From positions 62,001-126,000 of the forward strand of contig NZ_JACAOR010000014.1 in the NCBI RefSeq assembly GCF_013386115.1: a stretch of 64,000 bases of DNA, read 5' to 3'. Position 1 is the first letter of the stretch; each line of letters opens with the position of its first letter. The position numbers and the translations under genes are program-made. This stretch comes from Pseudomonas gingeri. GTDB lineage: Bacteria > Pseudomonadota > Gammaproteobacteria > Pseudomonadales > Pseudomonadaceae. The notes under the pieces were generated by a model. The model did no database searches. It worked only from the letters and a program-made list of their open reading frames with translations, and was not told the DNA's origin. Shown here piece after piece: positions 33,048 through 41,526 of this stretch.

Positions 33048-33179
33048 TCAGGCGCGCCAGTGGCTAAACCAATACCCAAAATAAAAACCTGCGGATGCAC
33101 GGGTGCCATTCATCCGCGCAGCCGCTGGCAAGCGCGGGGCGCTGACAGTCTGGCAAGGCGTGGAATGAACAGGATGCAT
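33048..33179 (-). CDS. Aromatic-rich leader peptide of DAHP synthase attenuator
   Basis: Forty-three-residue peptide with GGAG 7 bases before its ATG and a C-terminus GFYFGYWFSHWRA. Seven of its last 12 residues are Phe, Tyr or Trp (codons 33057-33086). An 8-bp complement, TTGGGTAT inside the Phe-Gly-Tyr codons (33072-33079) and ATACCCAA right after the stop (33041-33048), forms the early pause stem; the terminator follows. Ribosome stalling at aromatic codons would melt that stem and favour read-through. A shorter peptide from the internal Met at residue 23 is possible but has a weaker ribosome site. Not in standard gene calls because of its size. Confidence 0.85.
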   Translation of the reverse strand: MHPVHSTPCQTVSAPRLPAAARMNGTRASAGFYFGYWFSHWRA

Positions 33180-33340
33180 GGTGTGTCTCCGATAGAATGT
33201 GACCGAGCTTACTCGACGGGTGGGAACCTGTTCAATCAGAAATTTCTATGGACCGGGTCGTGCAGTCGCTATGGGTTAAATGCCGTAAACCTTTATGACA
33301 CACTTGTCGGACTTTTCTGATCCGATTATCAGGCCCGACC

Positions 33341-34099
33341 ATGACCACCCTGACCGTTGCCGCCGCCCAGTCCTTTTCCCTCGCCGGCGACCTGCCGGGC
33401 AATATCCGCCGGCACCTGCGCTTCATGCAGCAGGCGGCGGAGCAGGGCGTGGAACTGCTGGTCTTTCCCGAACTGTCCCTCACCGGTTATGAGCGCAGCC
33501 TGGCCGGTGCCCTGGCGATCGCGCCGGACGCGGCTGTCCTGCAACCCTTGCGGGACCTGGCGCGCGAGCTGTGCCTGGTGACCGTGGTCGGCATGCCGAT
33601 TCGCCTGTCCGCCGGCGGGCCGGTGCTGATCGGCGCGCTGACCTTCAAGGCCGATGGCTCCCAGCAGGTCTACAGCAAGCAGCACCTGCATGATGGCGAA
33701 GAGCAGGCCTTTGCCCCCGGAACGGGTGGCGCCACCCTGTCCATCGGCGACAACACCGTCGCTCTGTCAGTCTGTGCCGACTTTTCCCACGCCAGCCATG
33801 CCCGCCATGCCGCGCAATCTGGCGCTAACCTGTATGCAGCCGGTGTCTTGATCACCGGCAATGGCTATGCACCGGATACCGCGTTGCTGGAAGGGTATGC
33901 CCGTGAACATGCCATGGCGGTGTTGATGGCCAACCATGGCGGAGTCACTGGCGGCTGGGAGTCGGCCGGGCGCAGTGCGATCTGGGCGGAAGACGGGCAA
34001 CGGGTGGTTGCCGCGGCCGGGACGGGGGATGCGCTGGTGATCGGGCGACGTGTTGCCGGTCACTGGCGTGGCGAGGTGGTGGAGGTTTCGGGATGGTGA
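33341..34099 (+). CDS. Carbon-nitrogen hydrolase (nitrilase superfamily)
   Basis: A 252-residue cytoplasmic amidase-fold enzyme with the Glu-Lys-Cys triad visible: Glu in LLVFPELSLTGYE, Lys in VYSKQHLHDGEE, Cys in ALSVCADFSHASHA. Members hydrolyse amides or nitriles with small substrates. It is divergent from the DAHP synthase leader and overlaps the next gene, a GNAT acetyltransferase, by 7 bases, so the two are co-translated. Specific substrate not evident. Confidence 0.85.
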   Translation: MTTLTVAAAQSFSLAGDLPGNIRRHLRFMQQAAEQGVELLVFPELSLTGYERSLAGALAIAPDAAVLQPLRDLARELCLVTVVGMPIRLSAGGPVLIGALTFKADGSQQVYSKQHLHDGEEQAFAPGTGGATLSIGDNTVALSVCADFSHASHARHAAQSGANLYAAGVLITGNGYAPDTALLEGYAREHAMAVLMANHGGVTGGWESAGRSAIWAEDGQRVVAAAGTGDALVIGRRVAGHWRGEVVEVSGW

Positions 34100-34545
34100 A
34101 ACGGGACTGGCGTTTTCGACCGGCGACCGATGTCGACCTGGAGTTTGCCCGGTCGCTGACACGCCGCAACATGATGACGTATTACTGCGAGTACGATCTG
34201 CTCTGGCAGGAAGAGGCCTTTGACGTGGCATGGGCGGGGCGACAGAACGCCTTGTTGTGCGGAGGGGAGGACGTCCTGGGGTTCGTCAGTTTCAGCCGGG
34301 ACCCGAGAGCCCTCTATATACGGGAGCTGCAACTGGTCGAGGCGGGGCGGGGGCAGGGTTTGGGTAGCTGGTTGATTGCCCAGGCCCGTGATATCGCCTT
34401 CAGGGAGGGGCGCCCGGAGATGCGGCTGACCGTCTTCAAGAGCAATCCCGCAAGGCAGCTCTATCAGCGTATGGGGCTGGAGATCGTGGGGGAAGATGAA
34501 TGCTTTTTTCGCATGAGCGCGACAGCCTTGAAAGCGGGGTATTGA
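34093..34545 (+). CDS. GNAT-family N-acetyltransferase
   Basis: A 150-residue acetyltransferase beginning MVKRDWRFRPATDVDLEFARSL. The acetyl-CoA motif A is LQLVEAGRGQGLGSWLIAQA, followed by the FKSNPARQLYQRMGLEIVG motif B region. Overlaps the nitrilase-family gene. The substrate cannot be inferred. Confidence 0.85.
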   Translation: MVKRDWRFRPATDVDLEFARSLTRRNMMTYYCEYDLLWQEEAFDVAWAGRQNALLCGGEDVLGFVSFSRDPRALYIRELQLVEAGRGQGLGSWLIAQARDIAFREGRPEMRLTVFKSNPARQLYQRMGLEIVGEDECFFRMSATALKAGY

Positions 34546-34619
34546 TTCGACTGACAGTATTTTCGGATTAAGCCGACGTCTTGGCGCTTTGAGGCGCATA
34601 CTGATCCGAGCAGGCCGGT

Positions 34620-34841
34620 TTATTCACCGGCCTGGCCGCCGGCTTCCAGGATGATGCCGTCTTTCATGCCCAGCAGGACCGCGACCTTATGGGCTTCCCC
34701 ACGCCGTCCCTTTTTTCGCCCAGCGAGCACTTGATAGGTGGTTGCCGGGTCGACGCCATGCTCGCGCGCAAACTCCTGAACCGATTTCCCTTGATGTTCC
34801 AGCCAAGCCTTGGCTTGTGCGGCAGTCCGAATACCGGGCAT
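34620..34841 (-). CDS. Small HTH DNA-binding protein, phage-repressor-like
   Basis: A 73-residue protein with a helix-turn-helix (SVQEFAREHGVDPATTYQVLAGRKKGRRG) of the Cro/Mor-like type common in prophage and tailocin control regions. It is divergent from an XRE regulator with 81 bases between starts, an arrangement like a lambda-type switch. No other phage genes are near, so this is a stand-alone pair. Target genes unknown. Confidence 0.75.
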   Translation of the reverse strand: MPGIRTAAQAKAWLEHQGKSVQEFAREHGVDPATTYQVLAGRKKGRRGEAHKVAVLLGMKDGIILEAGGQAGE

Positions 34842-34922
34842 AGTTCAAAACCGTTCAATTTTGTTTAAATCTTGTTGAGTGTACCACCCTTAGGGGTGCT
34901 TAGAGTGGGATCTTACATCCAA
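34842..34922. promoter_or_regulatory. Divergent operator region with period-10 direct repeats and a dyad
   Basis: GTTCAA (34843), GTTCAA (34853), GTTTAA (34863) and GTTGAG (34874) recur every 10-11 bases, one helical turn, next to the small HTH gene. Nearer the XRE gene is a dyad CACCC-TTAG-GGGTG (about 34887-34900). Both are good operator candidates for the two divergent regulators. Confidence 0.55.
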
Positions 34923-35288
34923 ATGAATGGAATTGGTTCGCGATTGCGGCAAGAGAGGGAGCGACTTGGATTGTCGCAGAAGGCTTTTGGTGAAATCGGA
35001 GGCGTTGAGGCCAACGCCCAGGGTAAATATGAAAGCGGTGACCGCGCGCCGAAGGCGGACTATTTGTCGCGCGTGGCCGAGCGAGGCGTCGATGTGCTTT
35101 ATGTTCTCACCGGCAACCGGACTCCCACGCTGGTGGACAACCTCAACTCCAACGAAGAAAAAGTCCTGGGCAGCTACCGCACGCTGCGCAAGGCAGACCA
35201 GGAAGCGATCAGCCAGTTGACCACGACCCTGGCCGAAGCCATTGCCCCCTATGGCACCAGGGGCCACAAGGGACCGGGCGGCTCCTGA
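34923..35288 (+). CDS. XRE-family transcriptional regulator
   Basis: A 121-residue protein. From ATG 34923 it begins MNGIGSRLRQERERLGLSQ with an HTH (LSQKAFGEIGGVEANAQGKYESGDRAPKADYLSRVAERGVDVLYVLTG) typical of phage CI-like XRE regulators. A C-terminal tail of about 50 residues has no known domain. Divergent from the small HTH gene at 34620-34841. A longer start at 34872 would add non-family residues and is not used. Confidence 0.83.
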   Translation: MNGIGSRLRQERERLGLSQKAFGEIGGVEANAQGKYESGDRAPKADYLSRVAERGVDVLYVLTGNRTPTLVDNLNSNEEKVLGSYRTLRKADQEAISQLTTTLAEAIAPYGTRGHKGPGGS

Positions 35289-35304
35289 GTCATTCCTCTA
35301 TTGA

Positions 35305-35320
35305 TCGCAAGCGTTTGCGA
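35305..35320. promoter_or_regulatory. 16-bp dyad upstream of gacA
   Basis: TCGCAA-GCGT-TTGCGA, perfect 6-bp arms, 17 bases after the XRE gene stop and 120 bases before the gacA start. It could be an operator or part of a terminator; flanking CCTCT and AGAGG extend the symmetry. No U-tract follows. Confidence 0.45.
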
Positions 35321-35440
35321 CCCCCGCAGAGGCTTATAGCGCATTGACACTCTTATGTGACGCTTGCAGCTAGGTCAGGCCGCCGGTTTTTTGCTAAGGT
35401 GGTCAATAACCTGATAAGACCATATTCGCGAGGTGTCTGC

Positions 35441-36079
35441 TTGATTAGGGTGCTAGTTGTCGATGACCATGATCTTGTGCGTACAGGCATTACTCGGATG
35501 CTCGCCGACATCGATGGCCTGCAGGTCGTAGGCCAGGCGGAGTCGGGCGAGGAAGCCCTGCTGAAAACGCGGGAACTCAAGCCAGATGTAGTGTTGATGG
35601 ACGTCAAGATGCCGGGCATCGGCGGTCTTGAAGCCACACGTAAGTTGCTGCGCAGCCACCCTGACATCAAGGTCGTGGCGGTCACCGTGTGCGAGGAAGA
35701 CCCGTTTCCGACACGCCTGCTGCAAGCCGGTGCCGCCGGTTACCTGACCAAAGGGGCAGGATTGGCGGAAATGGTCCAGGCGATTCGCCTGGTGTTTGCC
35801 GGGCAACGCTACATCAGCCCGCAAATTGCCCAGCAGTTGGCGCTCAAGTCCTTCCAGCCGGCCAGCGATTCGCCGTTCGATGCCCTGTCCGAGCGGGAAA
35901 TCCAGATTGCCCTGATGATCGTCGGTTGCCAGAAGGTGCAGATCATCTCGGACAAGTTGTGCCTGTCGCCGAAAACCGTGAACACCTACCGTTATCGGAT
36001 TTTCGAGAAGCTGTCGGTCAGCAGTGATGTCGAGTTGACGCTCCTGGCGGTTCGCCACGGCATGGTCGATGCCGGCTGA
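35441..36079 (+). CDS. gacA: Response regulator GacA
   Basis: A 212-residue response regulator. The receiver has acidic Asp8/Asp9, phosphorylation site Asp54 ([10 protein letters not shown]), Thr in VVAVTV and Lys in YLTKGAG. The C-terminal LuxR-type HTH is [42 protein letters not shown]. The start is TTG at 35441 with GAGG upstream, as I recall for fluorescens-group gacA. With GacS it drives the small RNAs that counter RsmA/E, controlling secondary metabolism and biocontrol traits. uvrC starts 2 bases after its stop, the conserved gacA-uvrC linkage. Confidence 0.95.
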   Translation: MIRVLVVDDHDLVRTGITRMLADIDGLQVVGQAESGEEALLKTRELKPDVVLMDVKMPGIGGLEATRKLLRSHPDIKVVAVTVCEEDPFPTRLLQAGAAGYLTKGAGLAEMVQAIRLVFAGQRYISPQIAQQLALKSFQPASDSPFDALSEREIQIALMIVGCQKVQIISDKLCLSPKTVNTYRYRIFEKLSVSSDVELTLLAVRHGMVDAG

Positions 36080-36081
36080 CA

Positions 36082-37905
36082 ATGACTGACCTGTTCGATT
36101 CAAGCGCTTTTCTTTCCACCTGCAGCGGCCGTCCCGGTGTGTATCGCATGTTCGACAGCGATGCGCGCCTGCTTTACGTGGGCAAGGCCAAGAACCTGAA
36201 GAATCGCCTCGCCAGCTATTTCCGCAAGGCCGGCCTCACGGCGAAGACTGCGGCCCTGGTGGGGCGTATCGCCCAGGTGGAAACCACCATCACCGCCAAC
36301 GAAACCGAGGCGTTGCTGCTCGAGCAGACGCTGATCAAGGAATGGCGGCCGCCGTACAACATCCTGCTGCGCGACGACAAATCCTATCCCTACGTGTTTC
36401 TCTCGGACGGCGATTACCCGCGCCTGAGCATTCACCGTGGGGCGAAGAAGCTCAAGGGCAAGTACTTCGGACCCTATCCGAGTGCCGGGGCGATTCGCGA
36501 AAGCCTGGCGCTGCTGCAAAAGACCTTTCACGTGCGCCAGTGCGAGGACAGCTACTACAAGAACCGCACGCGTCCGTGCCTGCAGTACCAGATCAAGCGC
36601 TGCAAGGCGCCTTGCGTCGGGCTGGTGGAGCCGCAGGAGTACGCCGAGGACGTGCGCCATTCGGTGATGTTCCTGGAGGGGCGCAGCAACGCCCTGACCG
36701 ACGAACTCAATGCCGGCATGGAGCAGGCGGCCAGTACCCTGGATTTCGAGCGGGCGGCCGAGTTGCGCGACCAGATCTCGCTGCTGCGGCGGGTACAGGA
36801 CCAGCAGAGCATGGAAGGCGGTACCGGCGATGTCGATGTCATCGCCGCGTTCGTCAACCCGGGCGGCGCCTGCGTGCACCTGATCAGCGTGCGCGGCGGG
36901 CGGGTCCTGGGCAGCAAGAACTTCTTCCCGCAGGTCGGGATCGACGAAGACGTGTCCGAGGTCATGGCGGCATTTCTCGGGCAGTACTTCGTCAGCAGCC
37001 CCGAGCGCGACCTGCCCAGCGAACTGATCGTCAACGTGGTCCATGAGGATTTCCCGACCCTGATCGCCGCCATCGAGGAACTGCGCGGCCGTGAGCTGAG
37101 CATCAGTCACCGGGTGCGCGGCACCCGTGCGCGCTGGCAGCAACTGGCGGTGACCAATGCCGAGCAGGCCCTGGGCGCGCGCCTGGCCAATCGTCAGCAC
37201 GTCGCCGCGCGTTTCGAGGCACTGGCCGAGGTGCTGAACCTGGACGAGCCGCCGCAGCGCCTGGAGTGTTACGACATCAGCCACTCCAGCGGCGAGGCGA
37301 CCGTGGCTTCCTGCGTGGTGTTCGGTCCGGAAGGGCCGATCAAGTCCGACTACCGGCGCTACAATATCGAGGGCGTGACCGCCGGCGACGACTATGCGGC
37401 GATGCACCAGGCGCTGACCCGGCGCTTCAGCAAGCTGAAGGACGGCGAGGGCAAGTTGCCGGATATCCTGTTGGTGGACGGTGGCAAGGGGCAGTTGTCG
37501 ATGGCCCGCGATGTGCTCAACGAGCTGGCCGTGCCGGACCTGATCCTGCTGGGCGTGGCCAAGGGCGCCACGCGCAAGGCCGGTTTCGAGACCCTGTACC
37601 TCAACGATGCCGCCCACGAGTTCACCCTCAAGGGCGACTCGCCGGCACTGCACCTGATCCAGCAGATTCGCGACGAGGCCCACCGTTTCGCCATTACCGG
37701 GCACCGCGCGCGACGGGGCAAGACCCGCCGTACCTCGACCCTGGAAGGGGTGGCGGGTGTCGGGCCGAAGCGCCGCCGCGAACTGTTGAAACATTTTGGT
37801 GGATTGCAGGAGCTGTCCCGTGCAAGCATCGACGAGATCGCCAAAGCACCGGGGATCAGTAAAAAGCTCGCGGAGTTGATTTATGCAAGTCTGCACAGCG
37901 AGTAG
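36082..37905 (+). CDS. uvrC: UvrABC excinuclease subunit C
   Basis: Nucleotide-excision nuclease subunit of 607 residues. The N-terminal GIY-YIG domain is [27 protein letters not shown], the UVR/UvrB-contact motif near residue 210 is [17 protein letters not shown], the RNase H-like catalytic domain follows ([19 protein letters not shown]) and the C-terminus has tandem helix-hairpin-helix motifs ([21 protein letters not shown]). Makes the dual incision at lesions with UvrB. Directly follows gacA and is followed by pgsA. Confidence 0.96.
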   Translation: MTDLFDSSAFLSTCSGRPGVYRMFDSDARLLYVGKAKNLKNRLASYFRKAGLTAKTAALVGRIAQVETTITANETEALLLEQTLIKEWRPPYNILLRDDKSYPYVFLSDGDYPRLSIHRGAKKLKGKYFGPYPSAGAIRESLALLQKTFHVRQCEDSYYKNRTRPCLQYQIKRCKAPCVGLVEPQEYAEDVRHSVMFLEGRSNALTDELNAGMEQAASTLDFERAAELRDQISLLRRVQDQQSMEGGTGDVDVIAAFVNPGGACVHLISVRGGRVLGSKNFFPQVGIDEDVSEVMAAFLGQYFVSSPERDLPSELIVNVVHEDFPTLIAAIEELRGRELSISHRVRGTRARWQQLAVTNAEQALGARLANRQHVAARFEALAEVLNLDEPPQRLECYDISHSSGEATVASCVVFGPEGPIKSDYRRYNIEGVTAGDDYAAMHQALTRRFSKLKDGEGKLPDILLVDGGKGQLSMARDVLNELAVPDLILLGVAKGATRKAGFETLYLNDAAHEFTLKGDSPALHLIQQIRDEAHRFAITGHRARRGKTRRTSTLEGVAGVGPKRRRELLKHFGGLQELSRASIDEIAKAPGISKKLAELIYASLHSE

Positions 37906-37937
37906 AATGTTCCTTCACCTCGTAGCCAGTTGTGCCG

Positions 37938-38507
37938 ATGAATATCCCTAATCTGATCACCGTTCTACGCGTTTTACTTATCCCGATCTTCATTTTGCTG
38001 TTCTACCTGCCGTACCAGTGGAGCTACATGGCGGCCAGTTCGGTGTTCGCCTTTGCCGCGGCGACCGATTGGCTGGACGGTTACCTGGCCCGACGCCTGG
38101 AGCAGAGCACGCCATTCGGGGCGTTCCTCGATCCGGTGGCGGACAAGCTGATGGTCGCGGTGGCGCTGGTGCTGCTGGTGCAGGAGCACGGCAACCTCTG
38201 GCTGACCCTGCCGGCGGCGGTGATCATCGGGCGGGAGATCGTGGTTTCGGCCCTGCGCGAGTGGATGGCCGAGCTGGGCGAGCGGGCGCAGGTCGCCGTG
38301 TCGAACATGGGCAAATGGAAAACCGCGGCGCAGATGCTGGCGCTGGTGATCCTGCTGGCCAATCCGTCGGACTTCAGCTTCTGGGTCCTGGTGGGCTATA
38401 GCCTGTTGATGATTGCCGCTGGCCTGACCCTGTGGTCGATGGTGCAGTACCTGCGGGCCGCCTGGCCGCATCTGAAGATCAATGCGGAAAATCCTGAAAA
38501 GAAATAA
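37938..38507 (+). CDS. pgsA: CDP-diacylglycerol--glycerol-3-phosphate 3-phosphatidyltransferase
   Basis: A 189-residue inner-membrane enzyme making phosphatidylglycerophosphate. The CDP-alcohol motif DG..AR........G...D...D is present as [27 protein letters not shown]. Begins [21 protein letters not shown] 37938 preferred over GTG 37932. Four or more hydrophobic segments. Follows uvrC by 32 bases, as in other pseudomonads. Confidence 0.95.
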   Translation: MNIPNLITVLRVLLIPIFILLFYLPYQWSYMAASSVFAFAAATDWLDGYLARRLEQSTPFGAFLDPVADKLMVAVALVLLVQEHGNLWLTLPAAVIIGREIVVSALREWMAELGERAQVAVSNMGKWKTAAQMLALVILLANPSDFSFWVLVGYSLLMIAAGLTLWSMVQYLRAAWPHLKINAENPEKK

Positions 38508-38527
38508 AACTATTTTGAATCAAGGGG

Positions 38528-38555
38528 TTGACGTGGTGCGTGGATTCTATAGAAT
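38528..38555 (+). promoter_or_regulatory. Sigma-70-type promoter of tRNA-Gly
   Basis: TTGACG, 16-base spacer, TAGAAT, 15 bases before the mature tRNA. Good match to the housekeeping consensus. Confidence 0.75.
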
Positions 38556-38570
38556 GCGCACCACCAAGAC

Positions 38571-38646
<76 letters not shown>

Positions 38647-38653
38647 AATACAC

Positions 38654-38685
38654 AAAAACGCCACTCAATCGAGTGGCGTTTTTGT
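38654..38685 (+). terminator. Intrinsic terminator after tRNA-Gly
   Basis: AACGCCACTC-AATC-GAGTGGCGTT, a perfect 10-bp stem, followed by TTTTGTTTG, 8 bases after the tRNA. AAAA upstream makes it bidirectional in form. Confidence 0.92.
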
Positions 38686-38690
38686 TTGTG

Positions 38691-39065
38691 CATTTTTTAT
38701 ATCTGGCGTTGACGCGACGGGTTTCTCGCACGGCAGCAGCCAGTCGGTCGCGGCAGTAGAACGGGGTATTGCCGTGATACTGCCTGTCTAAGCTGAAAAC
38801 CCTTCAAGGGTGCCGTCAGGCATCCACGAACAACACCTGGCCGGTGATAAAACCCTCCACCGAGTGTTCGAAGGCCTTGCCCTCCGGATACCGGCTGGAA
38901 GCCCGGCATCGCCGCCATAAAGGGCGGCGGGGTGCAATTCCTTCATTTCTTCCCACAGCACCGAACGGCATGCACCCAAGCCCCACGCCCATGGCGTGGT
39001 GACTGAGGATGGCAATGGGATAAACAGCGGCGGGAGAGGTTGGCTGTCTCCCGCCAAGGACCGGC
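38691..39065. other. Intergenic region with only a gene remnant
   Basis: A stretch of 375 bases after the tRNA terminator. Apart from a short SDR-like C-terminal remnant (38816-38890) I see no gene, repeat or RNA; other reading frames show no family resemblance. Confidence 0.5.
38816..38890 (-). pseudogene. Remnant of a short-chain dehydrogenase C-terminus
   Basis: The minus strand encodes YPEGKAFEHSVEGFITG and then QVLFVDA followed by stop, the usual ending of SDR enzymes. No start, Rossmann motif or active site lies upstream in any frame within the gap, so this is a decayed fragment beside the intact DJ-1 gene. Small size leaves doubt. Confidence 0.4.
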
Positions 39066-39755
39066 TCAGGCGTTGTTCGGGTTCAGTTTGTCCACCAGGA
39101 CCTTCGCGGCTTCACTGGACGACGCCGGGTTCTGGCCGGTGATCAGCAGGCCGTCGCTGACCACGTAGGACGCCCAGTCGTCGCCTTTGGAGTACAGGCC
39201 GCCGTTGGCCTTCAGTACGTCCTCGACCAGGAAGGGCACTACGTGGGTGAGGCCTACGGCTTCTTCCTCGGTATTGGTGAATCCGGTGACATTCTTGCCC
39301 GCGACCAGCGGTGTGCCGTCAGGCTTCTTCACGTGGCGCAGGACGCCGGGAGCGTGGCAGACGAGGGCTGCTGGCTTGTCGGCGGCAAGGAACGACTCGA
39401 TCAATCGGATAGAGATCGGATCTTCGGCCAGATCCCAGAGCGGGCCGTGGCCGCCCGGATAGAAGACCGCGTCGAAATCCGCTGGCGAGACGCTGTCCAG
39501 GCGTACGGTGTTGGCGAGCAAGGCTGTCGCCCGGGCGTCGGCTTCGAAACGGCGGGTCAGGTCGGTCTGGAAGGACGGCTCGTTGCTCTTCGGATCCAGT
39601 GGTGGCTGGCCGCCTTTTGGCGAGGCCAGGACGATTTCGGCGTTGGCCGCGAGAAAGGTGTAGTAGGGCGCCGCCAGCTCCTCGAGCCAGAAACCGGTTT
39701 TACGGCCGGTATTGCCGAGGGTGTCGTGCGAGGTCAGGACCATGAGAACTTTCAT
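39066..39755 (-). CDS. Type 1 glutamine amidotransferase-like (DJ-1/PfpI/HchA superfamily) protein
   Basis: A 229-residue protein with the nucleophile elbow ALVCHAPGVL and a preceding FDAVFYPGGHGPLWDL loop. Begins MKVLMVLTSHDTLGNTGRKTGFWLEEL, as do the glyoxalase III/chaperone-type DJ-1 members. Likely handles reactive aldehydes such as methylglyoxal or acts in electrophile stress. The TetR gene lies upstream on the same strand, with an inverted repeat in between that suits TetR binding. Confidence 0.88.
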   Translation of the reverse strand: MKVLMVLTSHDTLGNTGRKTGFWLEELAAPYYTFLAANAEIVLASPKGGQPPLDPKSNEPSFQTDLTRRFEADARATALLANTVRLDSVSPADFDAVFYPGGHGPLWDLAEDPISIRLIESFLAADKPAALVCHAPGVLRHVKKPDGTPLVAGKNVTGFTNTEEEAVGLTHVVPFLVEDVLKANGGLYSKGDDWASYVVSDGLLITGQNPASSSEAAKVLVDKLNPNNA

Positions 39756-39801
39756 CTTGATGATTCCTTTGCGGTGAATGTGTGGCTACGTTAATCGCTA
39801 A

Positions 39802-39816
39802 TAGACCAGTCGTCTA
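39802..39816. promoter_or_regulatory. Probable TetR operator upstream of DJ-1 gene
   Basis: TAGAC-CAGTC-GTCTA, perfect 5-bp arms, 46 bases before the DJ-1 gene start. It resembles the electrophile-sensing NemR-type box TAGAC...GTCTA as I recall it. The adjacent TetR gene is the likely binder. Confidence 0.65.
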
Positions 39817-39836
39817 GTTCTTTGCGAAATTTTTCC

Positions 39837-39857
39837 CCCATGGTTTTTTGCCATGGG
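39837..39857. repeat. Short inverted repeat between TetR and DJ-1 genes
   Basis: CCCATGG-TTTTTTG-CCATGGG. No U-tract follows in either direction, so its role is unclear. Confidence 0.4.
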
Positions 39858-39977
39858 CAGGGGGCGCACGGGAGCAATATGAGAGCTGAGACGGGGGGAA
39901 ACTGAGCGACGGCGCCGGCGTCTGTATCCGGAGTCGCCAAGGCCAAGAGGCAACGCGATCGGCGTCGCCTTCGCCAG

Positions 39978-40580
39978 TCAGCGCAGATTGAGTATCTGGC
40001 GGGTGGTGGTCATGGCCATGTCGAAGGGCTGGGTGGTTCTGGCAATTTTCACCATGACACTGGCGCCCAGCCATAGCTGATAGAGGCTTTGTGCAACGAT
40101 ATCCGGCTCGGCGCTGATCCGTAGCGATCCTTCCGCGACGCCGGCCTCGATGGCTTTGCCGAGTCGACTGGTGATACCCGACGTGCCGCGCTTGAGCACG
40201 GCACGCATGGGCTCCGAAAGATCGGCGACTTCGACACCCAGCTTCACCGCCAGGCACTTGCCCTGGCAATCCAGGAAGGATTGGGTGTCCTGCCATGCAC
40301 GCCAATAGTTCACCAACCGCTGTGCCATCGTCAGGCCGGGTTGGCTGAGTGTCTGGTCGAGATCGGCCAGGTAGTCGTGGAAATAGCTCTCCAGGATCGC
40401 CTCGCCAAAAGCGTCCTTGGAGCTGAAGTAATGATAGAAGGATCCTTTCGGGACTCCGGCGGTAGCCAGAATCTCGTTCAGGCCCACGGCAGAATAACCT
40501 TTGGCGGCCATGATGCGCTGGCCGACATCAAGGATTTCCTGGCGAACGCTGGAGGATTCACGGGTCTTTGAAGTGCTCAT
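39978..40580 (-). CDS. TetR-family regulator, NemR/AcuR-like
   Basis: A 200-residue repressor with HTH IMAAKGYSAVGLNEILATAGVPKGSFYHYFSSKDAFGEAIL and a C-terminal TetR_C domain with a Cys-containing QSFLDCQGKCLAVKL segment. Paired cysteines of this kind sense electrophiles in NemR. ATG 40580 used; a TTG two codons upstream is possible. It precedes the DJ-1 family gene, which carries a matching dyad upstream; self-control is also likely. Confidence 0.85.
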   Translation of the reverse strand: MSTSKTRESSSVRQEILDVGQRIMAAKGYSAVGLNEILATAGVPKGSFYHYFSSKDAFGEAILESYFHDYLADLDQTLSQPGLTMAQRLVNYWRAWQDTQSFLDCQGKCLAVKLGVEVADLSEPMRAVLKRGTSGITSRLGKAIEAGVAEGSLRISAEPDIVAQSLYQLWLGASVMVKIARTTQPFDMAMTTTRQILNLR

Positions 40581-40726
40581 GGCCAAATGTTATCCCACTG
40601 GCAGATCGCTCTACCAGTTTTTATGGCCGGGCCGGGAGCGACCGGTGTGGGGTTTCGGTATCTGGCGTCGGGATAGAAGGAGGCGCCTCAGCCAGCCCGG
40701 ATAACCCCAGAGGACCTGGCGGTTGA

Positions 40727-41515
40727 TCAATGCCCCACCAACTCTTCCAGCAATTGCTCCTTGTACCCTTGCAGCACCGCTGATGTGCGATCCCGAGGAT
40801 GCGGCAGGTCCACTTCGATCTGGTGCTTGATCCGCCCGGGATGCGCGTCCATGACGATCACGCGCTCGCCCAGGTACAGCGCTTCCTCGATGTCGTGGGT
40901 CACCATGATCACCGTGCAGCGCTGCTGTGCCCAGATGCGCTGCAACTCACGTTGCAGGTGCACGCGGGTCAGCGCATCGAGGGCGCCCAGCGGCTCGTCG
41001 AGCAACAACACCTTGGGTTTGTTGATCAGCGCCCGGGCAATGGCCGCACGTTGCGCCATGCCACCGGAAAGCTGGTGCGGGTAGGCGTTTTCAAAGCCCG
41101 AGAGGTTGACCAGGGCGATATGCTCGGCCACCTGGCGATCCTTCTCGGCCTGGGGCAGCGGGTGGTTCTTCAGGGCCAGGGCGATGTTCTGGCTGACGGT
41201 CATCCACGGAAACAATCGATGGTCTTGAAACACGATGCCGCGTTCCAGGCTGGTGGCGGCGATGCGTTTGCCGTCCAGCAGGATATCGCCCTCGTACTCG
41301 GCTTCCAGCCCGACAATCAGCCGCAACAGGGTGGATTTACCGCAGCCGCTGGCGCCGACGATGCTGACGAACTCCCCAGGGCGCACGTCGAGGTGGATGT
41401 CCTGCAATACCGGCAGCGAGCGGCCTTCGATCCGATAGGCCTTGTTCAGGCCGCGGATCTGCAGGGCGCCTGTTTGCAGGTGGTGATGGAGGGCATGGTG
41501 GGCGATTGCATTCAT
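40727..41515 (-). CDS. ABC importer ATPase, SsuB/TauB type
   Basis: A 262-residue ATPase: Walker A VGASGCGKSTL, signature QLSGGMAQRAAIARAL, Walker B KVLLLDEPLGALD and H-loop VTHDIEEAL. The sequence (EGRSLPVLQDIHLDVRPGEF) places it with aliphatic sulfonate/taurine/nitrate importers. Follows two permease genes by 11 bases. The operon has a sigma-54 promoter at 43093-43109 and is part of the sulfur island. No binding protein is encoded with it. Confidence 0.88.
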   Translation of the reverse strand: MNAIAHHALHHHLQTGALQIRGLNKAYRIEGRSLPVLQDIHLDVRPGEFVSIVGASGCGKSTLLRLIVGLEAEYEGDILLDGKRIAATSLERGIVFQDHRLFPWMTVSQNIALALKNHPLPQAEKDRQVAEHIALVNLSGFENAYPHQLSGGMAQRAAIARALINKPKVLLLDEPLGALDALTRVHLQRELQRIWAQQRCTVIMVTHDIEEALYLGERVIVMDAHPGRIKHQIEVDLPHPRDRTSAVLQGYKEQLLEELVGH

Positions 41516-41526
41516 GTCGGGGCCTT

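Noticed and set aside
34620-35288. Prophage or tailocin cluster
   Set aside because: Only two regulators; no structural, lysis or integrase genes within the window.
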